A stretch of 23,180 bases of DNA from Bacillota bacterium (GTDB lineage Bacteria > Bacillota_I > Bacilli_A > ML615J-28 > CAG-698). The stretch is taken from NCBI GenBank assembly GCA_023410025.1, contig JAEYQM010000013.1, positions 1-23,180 of the forward strand, written 5' to 3'. The notes under the pieces are model-generated. The model was not told where the DNA came from, ran no database searches, and saw nothing but the letters and a program-made list of their open reading frames with translations. The translations under genes and the position numbers were made by a program. Below are positions 15,767 to 23,180 of this stretch, in pieces; the stretch's first letter is position 1, and every line of letters begins with the position of its first letter.

Positions 15767-15795
15767 ATTATAGCAAATAAAAGAATAAGTATCAA
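15767..15795 (-). promoter_or_regulatory. Promoter of the DUF2156-GNAT gene
   Basis: On the minus strand, TTGATA (15790-15795), a 17-nt spacer and TATAAT (15767-15772). Transcription would start about 11 nt before the TTG, so the leader is only just long enough for the ribosome site. Confidence 0.78.
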
Positions 15796-15849
15796 GAAAT
15801 ATGAAATTTAAAAAAGACAGCGTATTTTATATAAAAATATAATAAAGTA

Positions 15850-15858
15850 TGATATAAT
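15850..15858 (+). promoter_or_regulatory. Extended -10 promoter of the giant protein gene
   Basis: TGATATAAT (15850-15858) is a perfect extended -10. No good -35 is found at 16-18 nt. The leader would be about 37 nt and contains AGGAGG 7 nt before the ATG at 15902. Confidence 0.6.
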
Positions 15859-15901
15859 TAATAATAAGTGTGTATTTTTATCTACCTAGGAGGTTAAACA
15901 T

Positions 15902-18900
15902 ATGAATGACTTTTTGCCCATAAGCAATGATGATTTATTAATGTATATTAATATATTTGCGATAGCTTTTGTTGGAATTTTTGCCTTTATCGGGTTCATT
16001 AGGGGTTTTAGAAAATCATTATTTTATTTTATTGCTACAGCCATAATATTTACTATTGGTTGGGTAACATTAGATATTGCAAGTGATGCTCTAAAAACCT
16101 ATGAATTTGTAAGAACATTTAATTTGGAATCATTTAATATAAAATTATCTGGAATACAAATTAAATCTCTTGAAGAATTTATTTATGGGTATATATTAAA
16201 TGCATACCCTCAAGCTGAAGATTTATTAGCTAATGATACTCTAGCTAAAACTGCACTTATTGGGCTAGTTGATATGGTAGTAAAGTTACTATTCTGGCTT
16301 GTATTAATAATTCTTTCATTTACAGTATTTAAACTATTAACCGATGTATTATGGATGGTATTTAAACCAAAACGTAAAAAAGGAGAAAAAAGAAAAAAGA
16401 CTATTGGTTCACGTTTTGGTGGAGCTGGTCTTGGATCTGCTAAGGGTTTAGTTTATTTATTATTACTACTTTTCCCAATTGGAGGAATTGCTTCCCTAGC
16501 TGGTTCATTAAAAAACATTATTGCTAATAATCAACAAGACTTAAGATATAATCTAGTCTTTATTGATGATGAGGCAGTATTGGTATCTGATGAAAGTGGT
16601 GGATCAGATTTTGATCCAATACTTGATTTATTAGGATTGTATTCTAAATCAGTCCCTGGTAAGGTATTTGGTGCAGTTAAAGCTGATACTTTATTATTTG
16701 ATTATCTATTCTCATTTAAGGTTGAAAGTACTAATATTAAGTTAAGAGAAGAACTTGATCTAGTTGCTCAAGCTTTCTCAAAATCAGATAAATTAAAAGA
16801 AAATGGATTTTCTGTTGATGCATTACTTCAAGAAGACCCTGAAGTATTAAAAGATATTGTTAGTTCCCTTTCTAAATTAAAACTTGTAAAGGTGGCAATT
16901 CCCATGGGAATTGAAGCTTCTTTATATTTAAAAGATGAAAGTGGAGAAAATGTAGTTAAATTACCAGAAGGTTTTGAACTTAATATTAAGGATATCAAGA
17001 GTATTGATTTCAGTAATGATATTAAGAAATTAGGATATGCATTAGTTGATATAACTACACTTCTACCATCTGATGGTGAACAAATTGAATACTTAAATTT
17101 AAATCCCGAAACTGTAAAATCAATATTTACAAATATTGGGGCTACAGATATTATTGATAAATTAGCACCAATTGCTATATCATATGTTACAACATTAGAT
17201 TCAGTTGGAAAATCTTTAGAACAATTTGGATTTAAAATTGAAGATTTAAAATTAGACGAGATAGATAAATGGAGCGATGAAGTTGCTCAATTTGGTGAAA
17301 TATATGCAGCTATTGCTGCCCTACAAATTAAGAAATTTGATTCAACTGAAACATTCGAACATGTAACAGAAGAAAAAGTAGAAGAATTATCAAACGCAAT
17401 TTTTGAATCATTATTAATTAAAAATGCTGTACCAGTATTAGTAAATTACGTAGGTAAAGAAATGTTACCTGAAGAGTATAATGATCAAGTAATTATTGAA
17501 ACTGACATTTGGGATGCTGAAGAATTTAGTTCATTAGTAAATGCCGCTGTAACAATTTTTAAATCGGGAATTTTAGATAATGGAACAGAAGCATTACAAA
17601 ATTTATCAAATGAAACAATAGATGATTTATCAAAATACTTATCAAATTCAAAATTCTTTACGAAAAATTTAAATGTAATTATTAAATCAGTTGTTTCATC
17701 TATTGATTTATTTGGGGATTCTGAAATTGTTGTTCTAGAAGCAAATGAATGGACTAAGTTAGAATTAAGCTCATTATTTAAATCAGTCAAGTTTATTTTA
17801 TCTGAAGGTACGGATAATCTTACTAAATTAGATGATGATAAAATTGAAGAATTGGCTACTTATTTAAGTGGTTCTAAGTTTATTACTCGAAATATAAGTG
17901 GTATTGTTGAAGGGGCATTATCAACAATTGACCTTGGTGAAGACATTGAATTTGGTGATTTCGGTGATTTAGAAGATTCTGAGAAAGCTAAGATGGAACT
18001 TTATTATTTATTCAAATCAGCCTCAATTATTATGAATAAAGGATCAGATATTAACGCATTCTTATCACTAAATGATAATGAACTGGATGTAATGTTAAGA
18101 TCTAATTTTATATCAGGAACCCTAATTAATGTTATTAAATCATTCTCTCAACCTGGTAAACAATTAGATTTTATAGTTGGAGTTGATAACCCTAATATAA
18201 AGTGGCATGATGGAGAATATGTCAATACAACATTTACTCTTGTTGGAAATATTGTAAAGATTAATAAACTTGCAAATGTTACCAAGTACAATATTTATGG
18301 TGATGGTGTTAAGTTAGGAACTACAAGAACGCTAGAATTTGCTCTTGATCCTAATAATCTTCCAAAAGATATTAAGGTAGAAGGATTTGTTGAAGGTGAA
18401 CTAAGGAGAATGTTTATTGCCGTTAGTCCACTAGCTTCTTCACTTACAGATGGTGGATCATTCTCTACTGATACAATAACAAATTTAAAAGATGAAGATA
18501 TTGATAATATCATGATTTCTGATATATTAGTACTTTCATTAATTAATCAAATTGAAGAATTAGCAAACGACGAGGATGCATTTATTGCTATACCAAACGG
18601 ACCGTTAACTTCCATAAATCAAGATATTAAACTTGCTGCTTGGAAAAATAGAGTTGAAAATAATATTGTGAAAGAAGGAGAATTATCTAAGGTATTTAAA
18701 GGTATAAGAATATTCTTAGCCGGACAAGAATTAGATGATTTCTCAATAGAAAAAATAACTTCATTATCGGATGATGATATTAATGAAGTATTAAAATCAG
18801 AGATTTTAAGTGAATCAATTATTGTTCAAATTGAAAAAGAATCAGTAAAAACTGACTCAATAATCACTATTCCAGAAGGTGAAAACTTAAGTAAAACAGA

Positions 18901-21900
18901 TCCAAGAGATTCATGGTTAAATCATTATGTGTATGTTGGAAATGATTTAGTGGTTAATAAATATGGTGAATTATTCCATATTCTTAAGGGACTTAGGGTT
19001 TTATTAGATGGTAAAGGACTTGAAGATATTGATGTAAATGTAATATTAGATAAAGATATACGTGAAACTGTATTAATAAGTAAAGTTATTGAAATGACAA
19101 TTATTAATAAATTAATTGATATGTCTAATGAAGTGGATGCAATAATTTCAATTCCAGTCAGTCTTCAAAACTCTCCAAATTATCAAGCTTGGAAGAAAGT
19201 AGAAGGCCAAGGTGATGGGGAATTACGAATCTTACTTGACGCTTTAAACTTTATTATTGGTGAAGATGAGTCGATTGAAGACTTCACATTGAACTTAAAT
19301 AAAATAATAGATAACAAAGATGAGATATTTAAGTCGGAAGTATTTATTGAGACAATTATAACGAAAATATCAGAACAATCAGATATTTATATTCCAACAG
19401 CTCAAGTATATGGATTAAATGATGTAAATAACAGAAGTGCATGGAAGAATAAATATCAATTAGATAGCTCTAATAATTTTGTTTATAATAATGGTAAAGT
19501 TGTAGTATTAGAATATGGAGAAATAGATAGGCTACTTAGAGCAGTTGACATAATTATTGAACCAGATCCAATTACTGGAGAAAGATCATTAGATAATGAT
19601 TTTGAATTCGATATTAATTCAGCATTTGATGAAGAAAATCAAAAAGTATTTTTAAAATCATTAGTAATATCAGAAACTGCAGTTCAACTAATTTTAGATC
19701 AAGTTGATGAAGGAACAATTTATCTTCCACCAACATCTTACTTAAGTGGTAGAAATGATGAAAGTAGAGAAAAATGGTTTAGTGTATATTCTGGTGATAC
19801 ATTAGTCGAAAAGAAAGAACTAGCTTATTTATTAGATGCTATAAATATTTTAACCGATGGTAGTGGCATTGATGATATGGATGATTTTGATTTAAATAAA
19901 TTATTTGATGGAGATAATCAAGAAAGACTATTAAAATCTTATATTATTCAAGAAACAATCATTCATACTATTTATGATGAATCTGAAAATGGCGTAATTA
20001 AAATTCCTAGTGAAGAATATGTTGAAAAATTAGATAGTCCATATAGAGATAAATGGTATAACAAATATACAAGTAATGGTATAATTAAGGGTGAGATTGC
20101 TCATATGCTTGATGCAGCTAACATCCTAGTTGATGGTGGAGACTTTACCGGAATTGACTTTGATATTAGTAAGGCAACTGGAGCAAATCAAGATATTATT
20201 CTTAAGTCATTTGTAATATCAGAAACAATCGTTCATAAGATAAAAGAAGAAGCAGATGCACCGAATAGTATAATTAGAATACCAAGCGATGAATATGTAA
20301 ATTCAATTAACACAACATATAGAGATAAATGGTTTAATTCATATAATGGAAATACTGTAATTAAGGGTGAAATTGCCCATCTACTAGATGCAGCTAATAT
20401 CCTATCTAATGGTGGCGATTTTAGTGGAATTGATTTTGATATTAGTAAGGCAACTGGAGCTAATCAAAACACAATTCTTAGATCTTATATAATCTCAGAA
20501 ACAATTATAAACAAGGTAAAAGAAGAATCTCAAAGTCCTGGAAGCATAATTCGTATACCAAGTGATGAATATGTAAATGATATTGATGGACCATATAGAG
20601 ATAAATGGTATAATCAATATACAATTAGTGACCAAGTTATTAAAGGTGAACTTGCTTACTTACTTGATGCAGTTAATATCATAATGGATGGCGGAAACTT
20701 TGCAGGAATGAACTTTGATTTAAGTAAAGCCTTTGGTGAAGATCAAAGCACAATTCTAAGAAGCTATGTAATTTCTGAAACAATTGTTAATAAGATTTTT
20801 GAAGAAAGTGAAACAGGTTCAATTAATATTCCTAACGAAGATTATGTAAATCCTAAGTCTAGTTTAAATAGAGATAAATGGTATAATTCATACCTTCCTA
20901 GTGGAATAATAAAAGGTGAAATAGCATATATGCTAGATGCTGTAAACATCCTAACTGATGGCGGTAACTTTGAAGGAATTGACTTTGATATTAGTAAAGC
21001 ATTCGGTGCAAATCAAAATATTGTATTACGAAGTGTTGTAATATCTGAAACAATTGTAAATAAGATTTTTGAAGAAAGTCAAAATGGACAATTAAGTATT
21101 CCATCTATAACATATGTCAATGGATTAAACGACACTGACTTTAATAATCGTGATAAATGGTTTAATAAATATAATAATGATACGATTGTATCTAAGGGTG
21201 AGATTGCTCATTTACTAGATTCAGCAGAACAAATCCTTCCTGAAAATGGTAGTTTCTCTGGTATTACATTTGATATTGAAGCATTATTTGATAAAGAAAA
21301 ACGTGATATAATTCTTAAATCTACTGTATTCTCAGAATCAATTATCAAGAAGATTATTAATAATGAAGATGTTATTAGTAGCGTTCCAGATAAAGATTTA
21401 GAGGGTCGCAGTTTAACATATGAATTAGATCGTAGTGCCTGGTTTAATGAATATGTTGATGAGTTAGTAATTGAAAATGAACTTGCTAAGTTTATTGAAA
21501 GTATAGCATTAGTTGTTGGTGGAGATACATTTACATCAATGCAACCAATTACAATTGATTACATTCTAACATTAACATTTAATTACACATTAACTAGTGA
21601 TAAATATATAATTAATAGTGACTTTGATACATTATTAAATTCAATATTAATTGAAAATATTATTGCTCCAATTGCATTAGAAATAGCTAATACACAATTA
21701 TATAATTATCTAGTTGTACCTAGTGGTGGATATAATTTCTTCAAGAAAGATTTAATTAATAACTTTGATTTATCTACATTTGATGAATCATTATATGATT
21801 TAAAATCATTTATTGAATCACTATATCTATTGAAGGCTGGCGGATTTGATTATAAAGATATAAGTTCTATTAAGTTTGAATCACTTGATTCTAATCAAAA

Positions 21901-22138
21901 AGTTGAATTATCTGATGCAATGGTTGTATCTAGGGTATTTAAGGGTTCGATTGCAAAATTATTTAACGAGTTATTACATCCTTATGTTTTTAGCTCAACT
22001 GATAACATTCTCTTAAATAAGAAGTGGGAAGATGTCATGTTTATTCAAAGCGATTACGATGGAACACCGCTTGAAAGTCATACAAACTTAATAGAAAAAT
22101 TAGATAGCTTAGCAGATATTAATACATATTACGAATAA
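15902..22138 (+). CDS. Giant CvpA-like membrane-anchored repeat protein
   Basis: 2078 aa. Residues 1 to about 205 look like a CvpA-family membrane module: TM1 (13-33), the short basic turn RGFRKS, TM2 (39-58), an outside segment, TM3 (126-150), the basic loop PKRKKGEKRKK (about 156-168), then GSAKGLVYLLLLLFPIGG as TM4. By the positive-inside rule both basic loops are cytoplasmic, so the remaining 1870 residues should be outside. There is no cysteine anywhere, which fits an exported protein. From about residue 530 the chain is made of repeats of 84-100 residues, mostly helical, each with (K)GE(L/I)xxLLDAxxIL, xxGxF, SxxISETIxxKI, xIxIPxxxYV and RxxWxxxY. There is no C-terminal anchor. Ordinary CvpA proteins are about 160-220 aa. 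The function is unknown; an adhesin or surface scaffold is plausible. Confidence 0.85.
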   Translation: MNDFLPISNDDLLMYINIFAIAFVGIFAFIGFIRGFRKSLFYFIATAIIFTIGWVTLDIASDALKTYEFVRTFNLESFNIKLSGIQIKSLEEFIYGYILNAYPQAEDLLANDTLAKTALIGLVDMVVKLLFWLVLIILSFTVFKLLTDVLWMVFKPKRKKGEKRKKTIGSRFGGAGLGSAKGLVYLLLLLFPIGGIASLAGSLKNIIANNQQDLRYNLVFIDDEAVLVSDESGGSDFDPILDLLGLYSKSVPGKVFGAVKADTLLFDYLFSFKVESTNIKLREELDLVAQAFSKSDKLKENGFSVDALLQEDPEVLKDIVSSLSKLKLVKVAIPMGIEASLYLKDESGENVVKLPEGFELNIKDIKSIDFSNDIKKLGYALVDITTLLPSDGEQIEYLNLNPETVKSIFTNIGATDIIDKLAPIAISYVTTLDSVGKSLEQFGFKIEDLKLDEIDKWSDEVAQFGEIYAAIAALQIKKFDSTETFEHVTEEKVEELSNAIFESLLIKNAVPVLVNYVGKEMLPEEYNDQVIIETDIWDAEEFSSLVNAAVTIFKSGILDNGTEALQNLSNETIDDLSKYLSNSKFFTKNLNVIIKSVVSSIDLFGDSEIVVLEANEWTKLELSSLFKSVKFILSEGTDNLTKLDDDKIEELATYLSGSKFITRNISGIVEGALSTIDLGEDIEFGDFGDLEDSEKAKMELYYLFKSASIIMNKGSDINAFLSLNDNELDVMLRSNFISGTLINVIKSFSQPGKQLDFIVGVDNPNIKWHDGEYVNTTFTLVGNIVKINKLANVTKYNIYGDGVKLGTTRTLEFALDPNNLPKDIKVEGFVEGELRRMFIAVSPLASSLTDGGSFSTDTITNLKDEDIDNIMISDILVLSLINQIEELANDEDAFIAIPNGPLTSINQDIKLAAWKNRVENNIVKEGELSKVFKGIRIFLAGQELDDFSIEKITSLSDDDINEVLKSEILSESIIVQIEKESVKTDSIITIPEGENLSKTDPRDSWLNHYVYVGNDLVVNKYGELFHILKGLRVLLDGKGLEDIDVNVILDKDIRETVLISKVIEMTIINKLIDMSNEVDAIISIPVSLQNSPNYQAWKKVEGQGDGELRILLDALNFIIGEDESIEDFTLNLNKIIDNKDEIFKSEVFIETIITKISEQSDIYIPTAQVYGLNDVNNRSAWKNKYQLDSSNNFVYNNGKVVVLEYGEIDRLLRAVDIIIEPDPITGERSLDNDFEFDINSAFDEENQKVFLKSLVISETAVQLILDQVDEGTIYLPPTSYLSGRNDESREKWFSVYSGDTLVEKKELAYLLDAINILTDGSGIDDMDDFDLNKLFDGDNQERLLKSYIIQETIIHTIYDESENGVIKIPSEEYVEKLDSPYRDKWYNKYTSNGIIKGEIAHMLDAANILVDGGDFTGIDFDISKATGANQDIILKSFVISETIVHKIKEEADAPNSIIRIPSDEYVNSINTTYRDKWFNSYNGNTVIKGEIAHLLDAANILSNGGDFSGIDFDISKATGANQNTILRSYIISETIINKVKEESQSPGSIIRIPSDEYVNDIDGPYRDKWYNQYTISDQVIKGELAYLLDAVNIIMDGGNFAGMNFDLSKAFGEDQSTILRSYVISETIVNKIFEESETGSINIPNEDYVNPKSSLNRDKWYNSYLPSGIIKGEIAYMLDAVNILTDGGNFEGIDFDISKAFGANQNIVLRSVVISETIVNKIFEESQNGQLSIPSITYVNGLNDTDFNNRDKWFNKYNNDTIVSKGEIAHLLDSAEQILPENGSFSGITFDIEALFDKEKRDIILKSTVFSESIIKKIINNEDVISSVPDKDLEGRSLTYELDRSAWFNEYVDELVIENELAKFIESIALVVGGDTFTSMQPITIDYILTLTFNYTLTSDKYIINSDFDTLLNSILIENIIAPIALEIANTQLYNYLVVPSGGYNFFKKDLINNFDLSTFDESLYDLKSFIESLYLLKAGGFDYKDISSIKFESLDSNQKVELSDAMVVSRVFKGSIAKLFNELLHPYVFSSTDNILLNKKWEDVMFIQSDYDGTPLESHTNLIEKLDSLADINTYYE
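18377..21500 (+). repeat. Tandem coding repeat, about 12 clear units of 84-100 codons
   Basis: The GE(L/I) position recurs at residues 832, 926, 1022, 1106, 1206, 1305, 1397, 1489, 1582, 1672, 1766 and 1859, with spacings of 94, 96, 84, 100, 99, 92, 92, 93, 90, 94 and 93. The units at residues 1397-1766 are most alike. Exact DNA repeats remain there: 26 nt at 20159-20184 and 20435-20460, and 21 nt at 20789-20809 and 21059-21079. Weaker copies extend to about 17490 on the left and 21950 on the right. Confidence 0.85.
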
Positions 22139-22163
22139 TTCTTATTGAATGGAGGGAAAACAT

Positions 22164-22487
22164 TTGAAATTAATTATAGCTATTGTATCAAAAGATGATG
22201 CAGCAATTGTAATGAAGGAGTTAATTAAAAAGAAATTCTTTGTTACTAAACTTGCCTCATCAGGAGGATTTTTGAAGGCTGGAAATACAACTTTAATGAT
22301 TGGAACATCAGAAGAATTAGTTGATCGTGCAGTTTCCATCATTACTGAGTTTTCTAAGAATAGAAAAGAAATGGTACCTAGTTCAGTCGTTAGTGAATTT
22401 GGAATGTTTTCTTCAATACCAATTGAAGTAAATGTTGGCGGTGCAACATTATTTATAATTGATGTTGAAAAGATGATTAAAGTTTAA
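22164..22487 (+). CDS. darA: Cyclic di-AMP receptor (PII-like, DarA/PstA/YaaQ)
   Basis: 108 aa, the family length. The protein begins MKLIIAIVSKDDA and carries the signature TKLASSGGFLKAGNTTLMIG, whose GGFLxxGNTT loop lies at the c-di-AMP site, and ends with IPIEVNVGGATLFI. DarA is a small trimeric cytoplasmic protein that binds c-di-AMP; its downstream partner is not established. The start is TTG at 22164, with GGAGGG 6 nt upstream. A longer frame from an ATG at 22149 is rejected because that ATG is part of the ribosome site and the family begins at MKLI. Only 25 nt separate it from the giant surface protein gene, so the two share a transcript. It ends in a strong terminator. Confidence 0.92.
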   Translation: MKLIIAIVSKDDAAIVMKELIKKKFFVTKLASSGGFLKAGNTTLMIGTSEELVDRAVSIITEFSKNRKEMVPSSVVSEFGMFSSIPIEVNVGGATLFIIDVEKMIKV

Positions 22488-22490
22488 TAG

Positions 22491-22520
22491 AATGGGGCGT
22501 ATATAATACGCCCTATTTTA
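22491..22520 (+). terminator. Terminator of the giant protein/darA operon
   Basis: Stem AATGGGGCGTAT/ATACGCCCTATT (22491-22502 with 22506-22517), 12 bp including one G-T pair, with a 3-nt loop, followed by TTA. Confidence 0.82.
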
Positions 22521-22574
22521 CTATGTTTATAAATTCAAAGTGTCAAAAAATATCTAAAAATGTTTGATTTTTCA

Positions 22575-22603
22575 TTGCTAATAATAAATTAATATGTTAT
22601 AAT
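22575..22603 (+). promoter_or_regulatory. Promoter of the Wzz-like gene
   Basis: TTGCTA (22575-22580), a 17-nt spacer and TATAAT (22598-22603) with extended TGT. Transcription would start near 22610, just before the GTGAGG ribosome site. Confidence 0.72.
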
Positions 22604-22633
22604 AAAATATATAAAATAGTGAGGTTTAATGAT

Positions 22634-23180
22634 ATGGAAGAAAAACAAAATATTGAGTCAGGTTTATCACTTAGTGATTTATTTACAATGATTTTTCACA
22701 ACATTTTCTTAATTGTATTAATTACAGTTTTCGTGACTCTTGTAGGTAGTATTTATACTTTTAAAGTAGTTAAACCTACTTATCAATCAAAAGCTGTTGT
22801 GATGGTTCAAGTTGATAAAACTGATAGCGGTGGTAGCAATACAAATGATTATGATGTTACACTAACTTTAAGATTAATTCAAACTGTTGCTGAATTCTTT
22901 GAAAAAGATGTTGTATTAAATGATGTTTCTGAGAGAACTAATGTTTCATCTCTATCAACATCTATTACATCAAAAATAATGAGAGATAATTTAAAGGTAA
23001 CTTACAATACCAACAGTTTATATATAAATTTATCATATACAAGTGAAGATCCGGAAGTTGCTAAAGTTGTTTTAAATGAAATAATTGAAGTAGCAATTGA
23101 AATCGCAAATAGTGATTATCCAGTATTGAAGAATACAATATACCGTGTAGATAATCCACAAACGGGATTATATAAATCTC
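22634..23180 (+). CDS. Wzz-like polysaccharide co-polymerase, N-terminal part (cut by window edge)
   Basis: 182 codons are visible and the frame is open to the window end. A short cytoplasmic start (MEEKQNIESGLSLSDLFTMI) is followed by a membrane segment at about 22-44 (NIFLIVLITVFVTLVGSIY). Next comes the typical Wzz junction KPTYQSKAVVMVQ and a mixed extracellular region containing SEDPEVAKVVLNEIIEVA. This matches the membrane adaptor of Firmicute capsule and exopolysaccharide loci (CapA/YveK type), which controls chain length together with a tyrosine kinase. The second membrane helix would lie outside the window. GTGAGG is 9 nt before the ATG; an out-of-frame ATG 5 nt earlier is ignored. 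It probably opens a polysaccharide operon. Confidence 0.8.
   Translation, partial: MEEKQNIESGLSLSDLFTMIFHNIFLIVLITVFVTLVGSIYTFKVVKPTYQSKAVVMVQVDKTDSGGSNTNDYDVTLTLRLIQTVAEFFEKDVVLNDVSERTNVSSLSTSITSKIMRDNLKVTYNTNSLYINLSYTSEDPEVAKVVLNEIIEVAIEIANSDYPVLKNTIYRVDNPQTGLYKS

Noticed and set aside
17490..21950. Regular repeats that could be read as a CRISPR array or satellite DNA
   Set aside because: The period is a multiple of three, the frame stays open across all units, and the units are diverged protein repeats with no spacer structure.
22149..22163. ATG start five codons upstream for the c-di-AMP receptor
   Set aside because: That ATG overlaps the GGAGGG ribosome site and has none of its own. 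The family N-terminus begins at the TTG-encoded MKLI.
1..23180. Mycoplasma-type code with UGA as tryptophan
   Set aside because: UGA ends several intact genes at the family-typical length, and tryptophan codons in the long genes are UGG.

Overview
The window is about 23 kb of very AT-rich bacterial DNA. Genes have clear Shine-Dalgarno sites, and promoters are sigma-A type, several with an extended -10 (TGnTATAAT). UGA is a normal stop: several genes end on it, including the 526-aa orphan and the first ABC half-exporter. That rules out the UGA=Trp code of Mycoplasma and Spiroplasma. Low GC, diacyl-lipoprotein signals, a lysine L-box, a DarA/PstA-type c-di-AMP receptor and a complete Spo0A point to a low-GC Firmicute or Bacilli lineage. 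A relative of the Izemoplasmatales/Haloplasma group is my guess; this is inference, since no phylogenetic marker is present.

Layout. 1-148 (-): start of an SGNH/GDSL hydrolase cut by the window edge. 288-372 (-): tRNA-Leu(CAA) with its own promoter and terminator. 474-3507 (-): operon of a YtrB-like ABC ATPase, its ABC-2-type membrane partner and an Ig-like/CHAP lipoprotein. 3672-8247 (+): tightly overlapping operon of a large ArsR-type regulator and two half-size ABC exporters, started by a consensus promoter that carries a palindromic operator candidate. 8342-8884 (+): NADPH-dependent FMN reductase. 9009-10589 (+): 526-aa orphan protein with an internal duplication and possibly a leaderless message. 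10613-13160 (+): promoter, lysine riboswitch, terminator and a three-gene lysine ABC importer. 13194-14000 (-): spo0A with two 0A boxes upstream. 14172-15749 (-): DUF2156-GNAT fusion. 15902-22138 (+): giant 2078-aa protein with a CvpA-like membrane module and a long tandem-repeat region. 22164-22487 (+): darA (c-di-AMP receptor). 22634-end (+): Wzz-like polysaccharide co-polymerase, cut by the window edge.

How the parts fit. The right-hand part looks devoted to the cell surface and to global signalling: a response regulator (Spo0A), a c-di-AMP receptor, a probable giant surface protein and the start of a polysaccharide locus. The left and middle parts are transport modules, each with its own control: divergent promoters with palindromes for the exporters, and a riboswitch for lysine uptake. 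The least described items are the giant CvpA-anchored repeat protein, which I cannot match to a known repeat family, and the 526-aa orphan.
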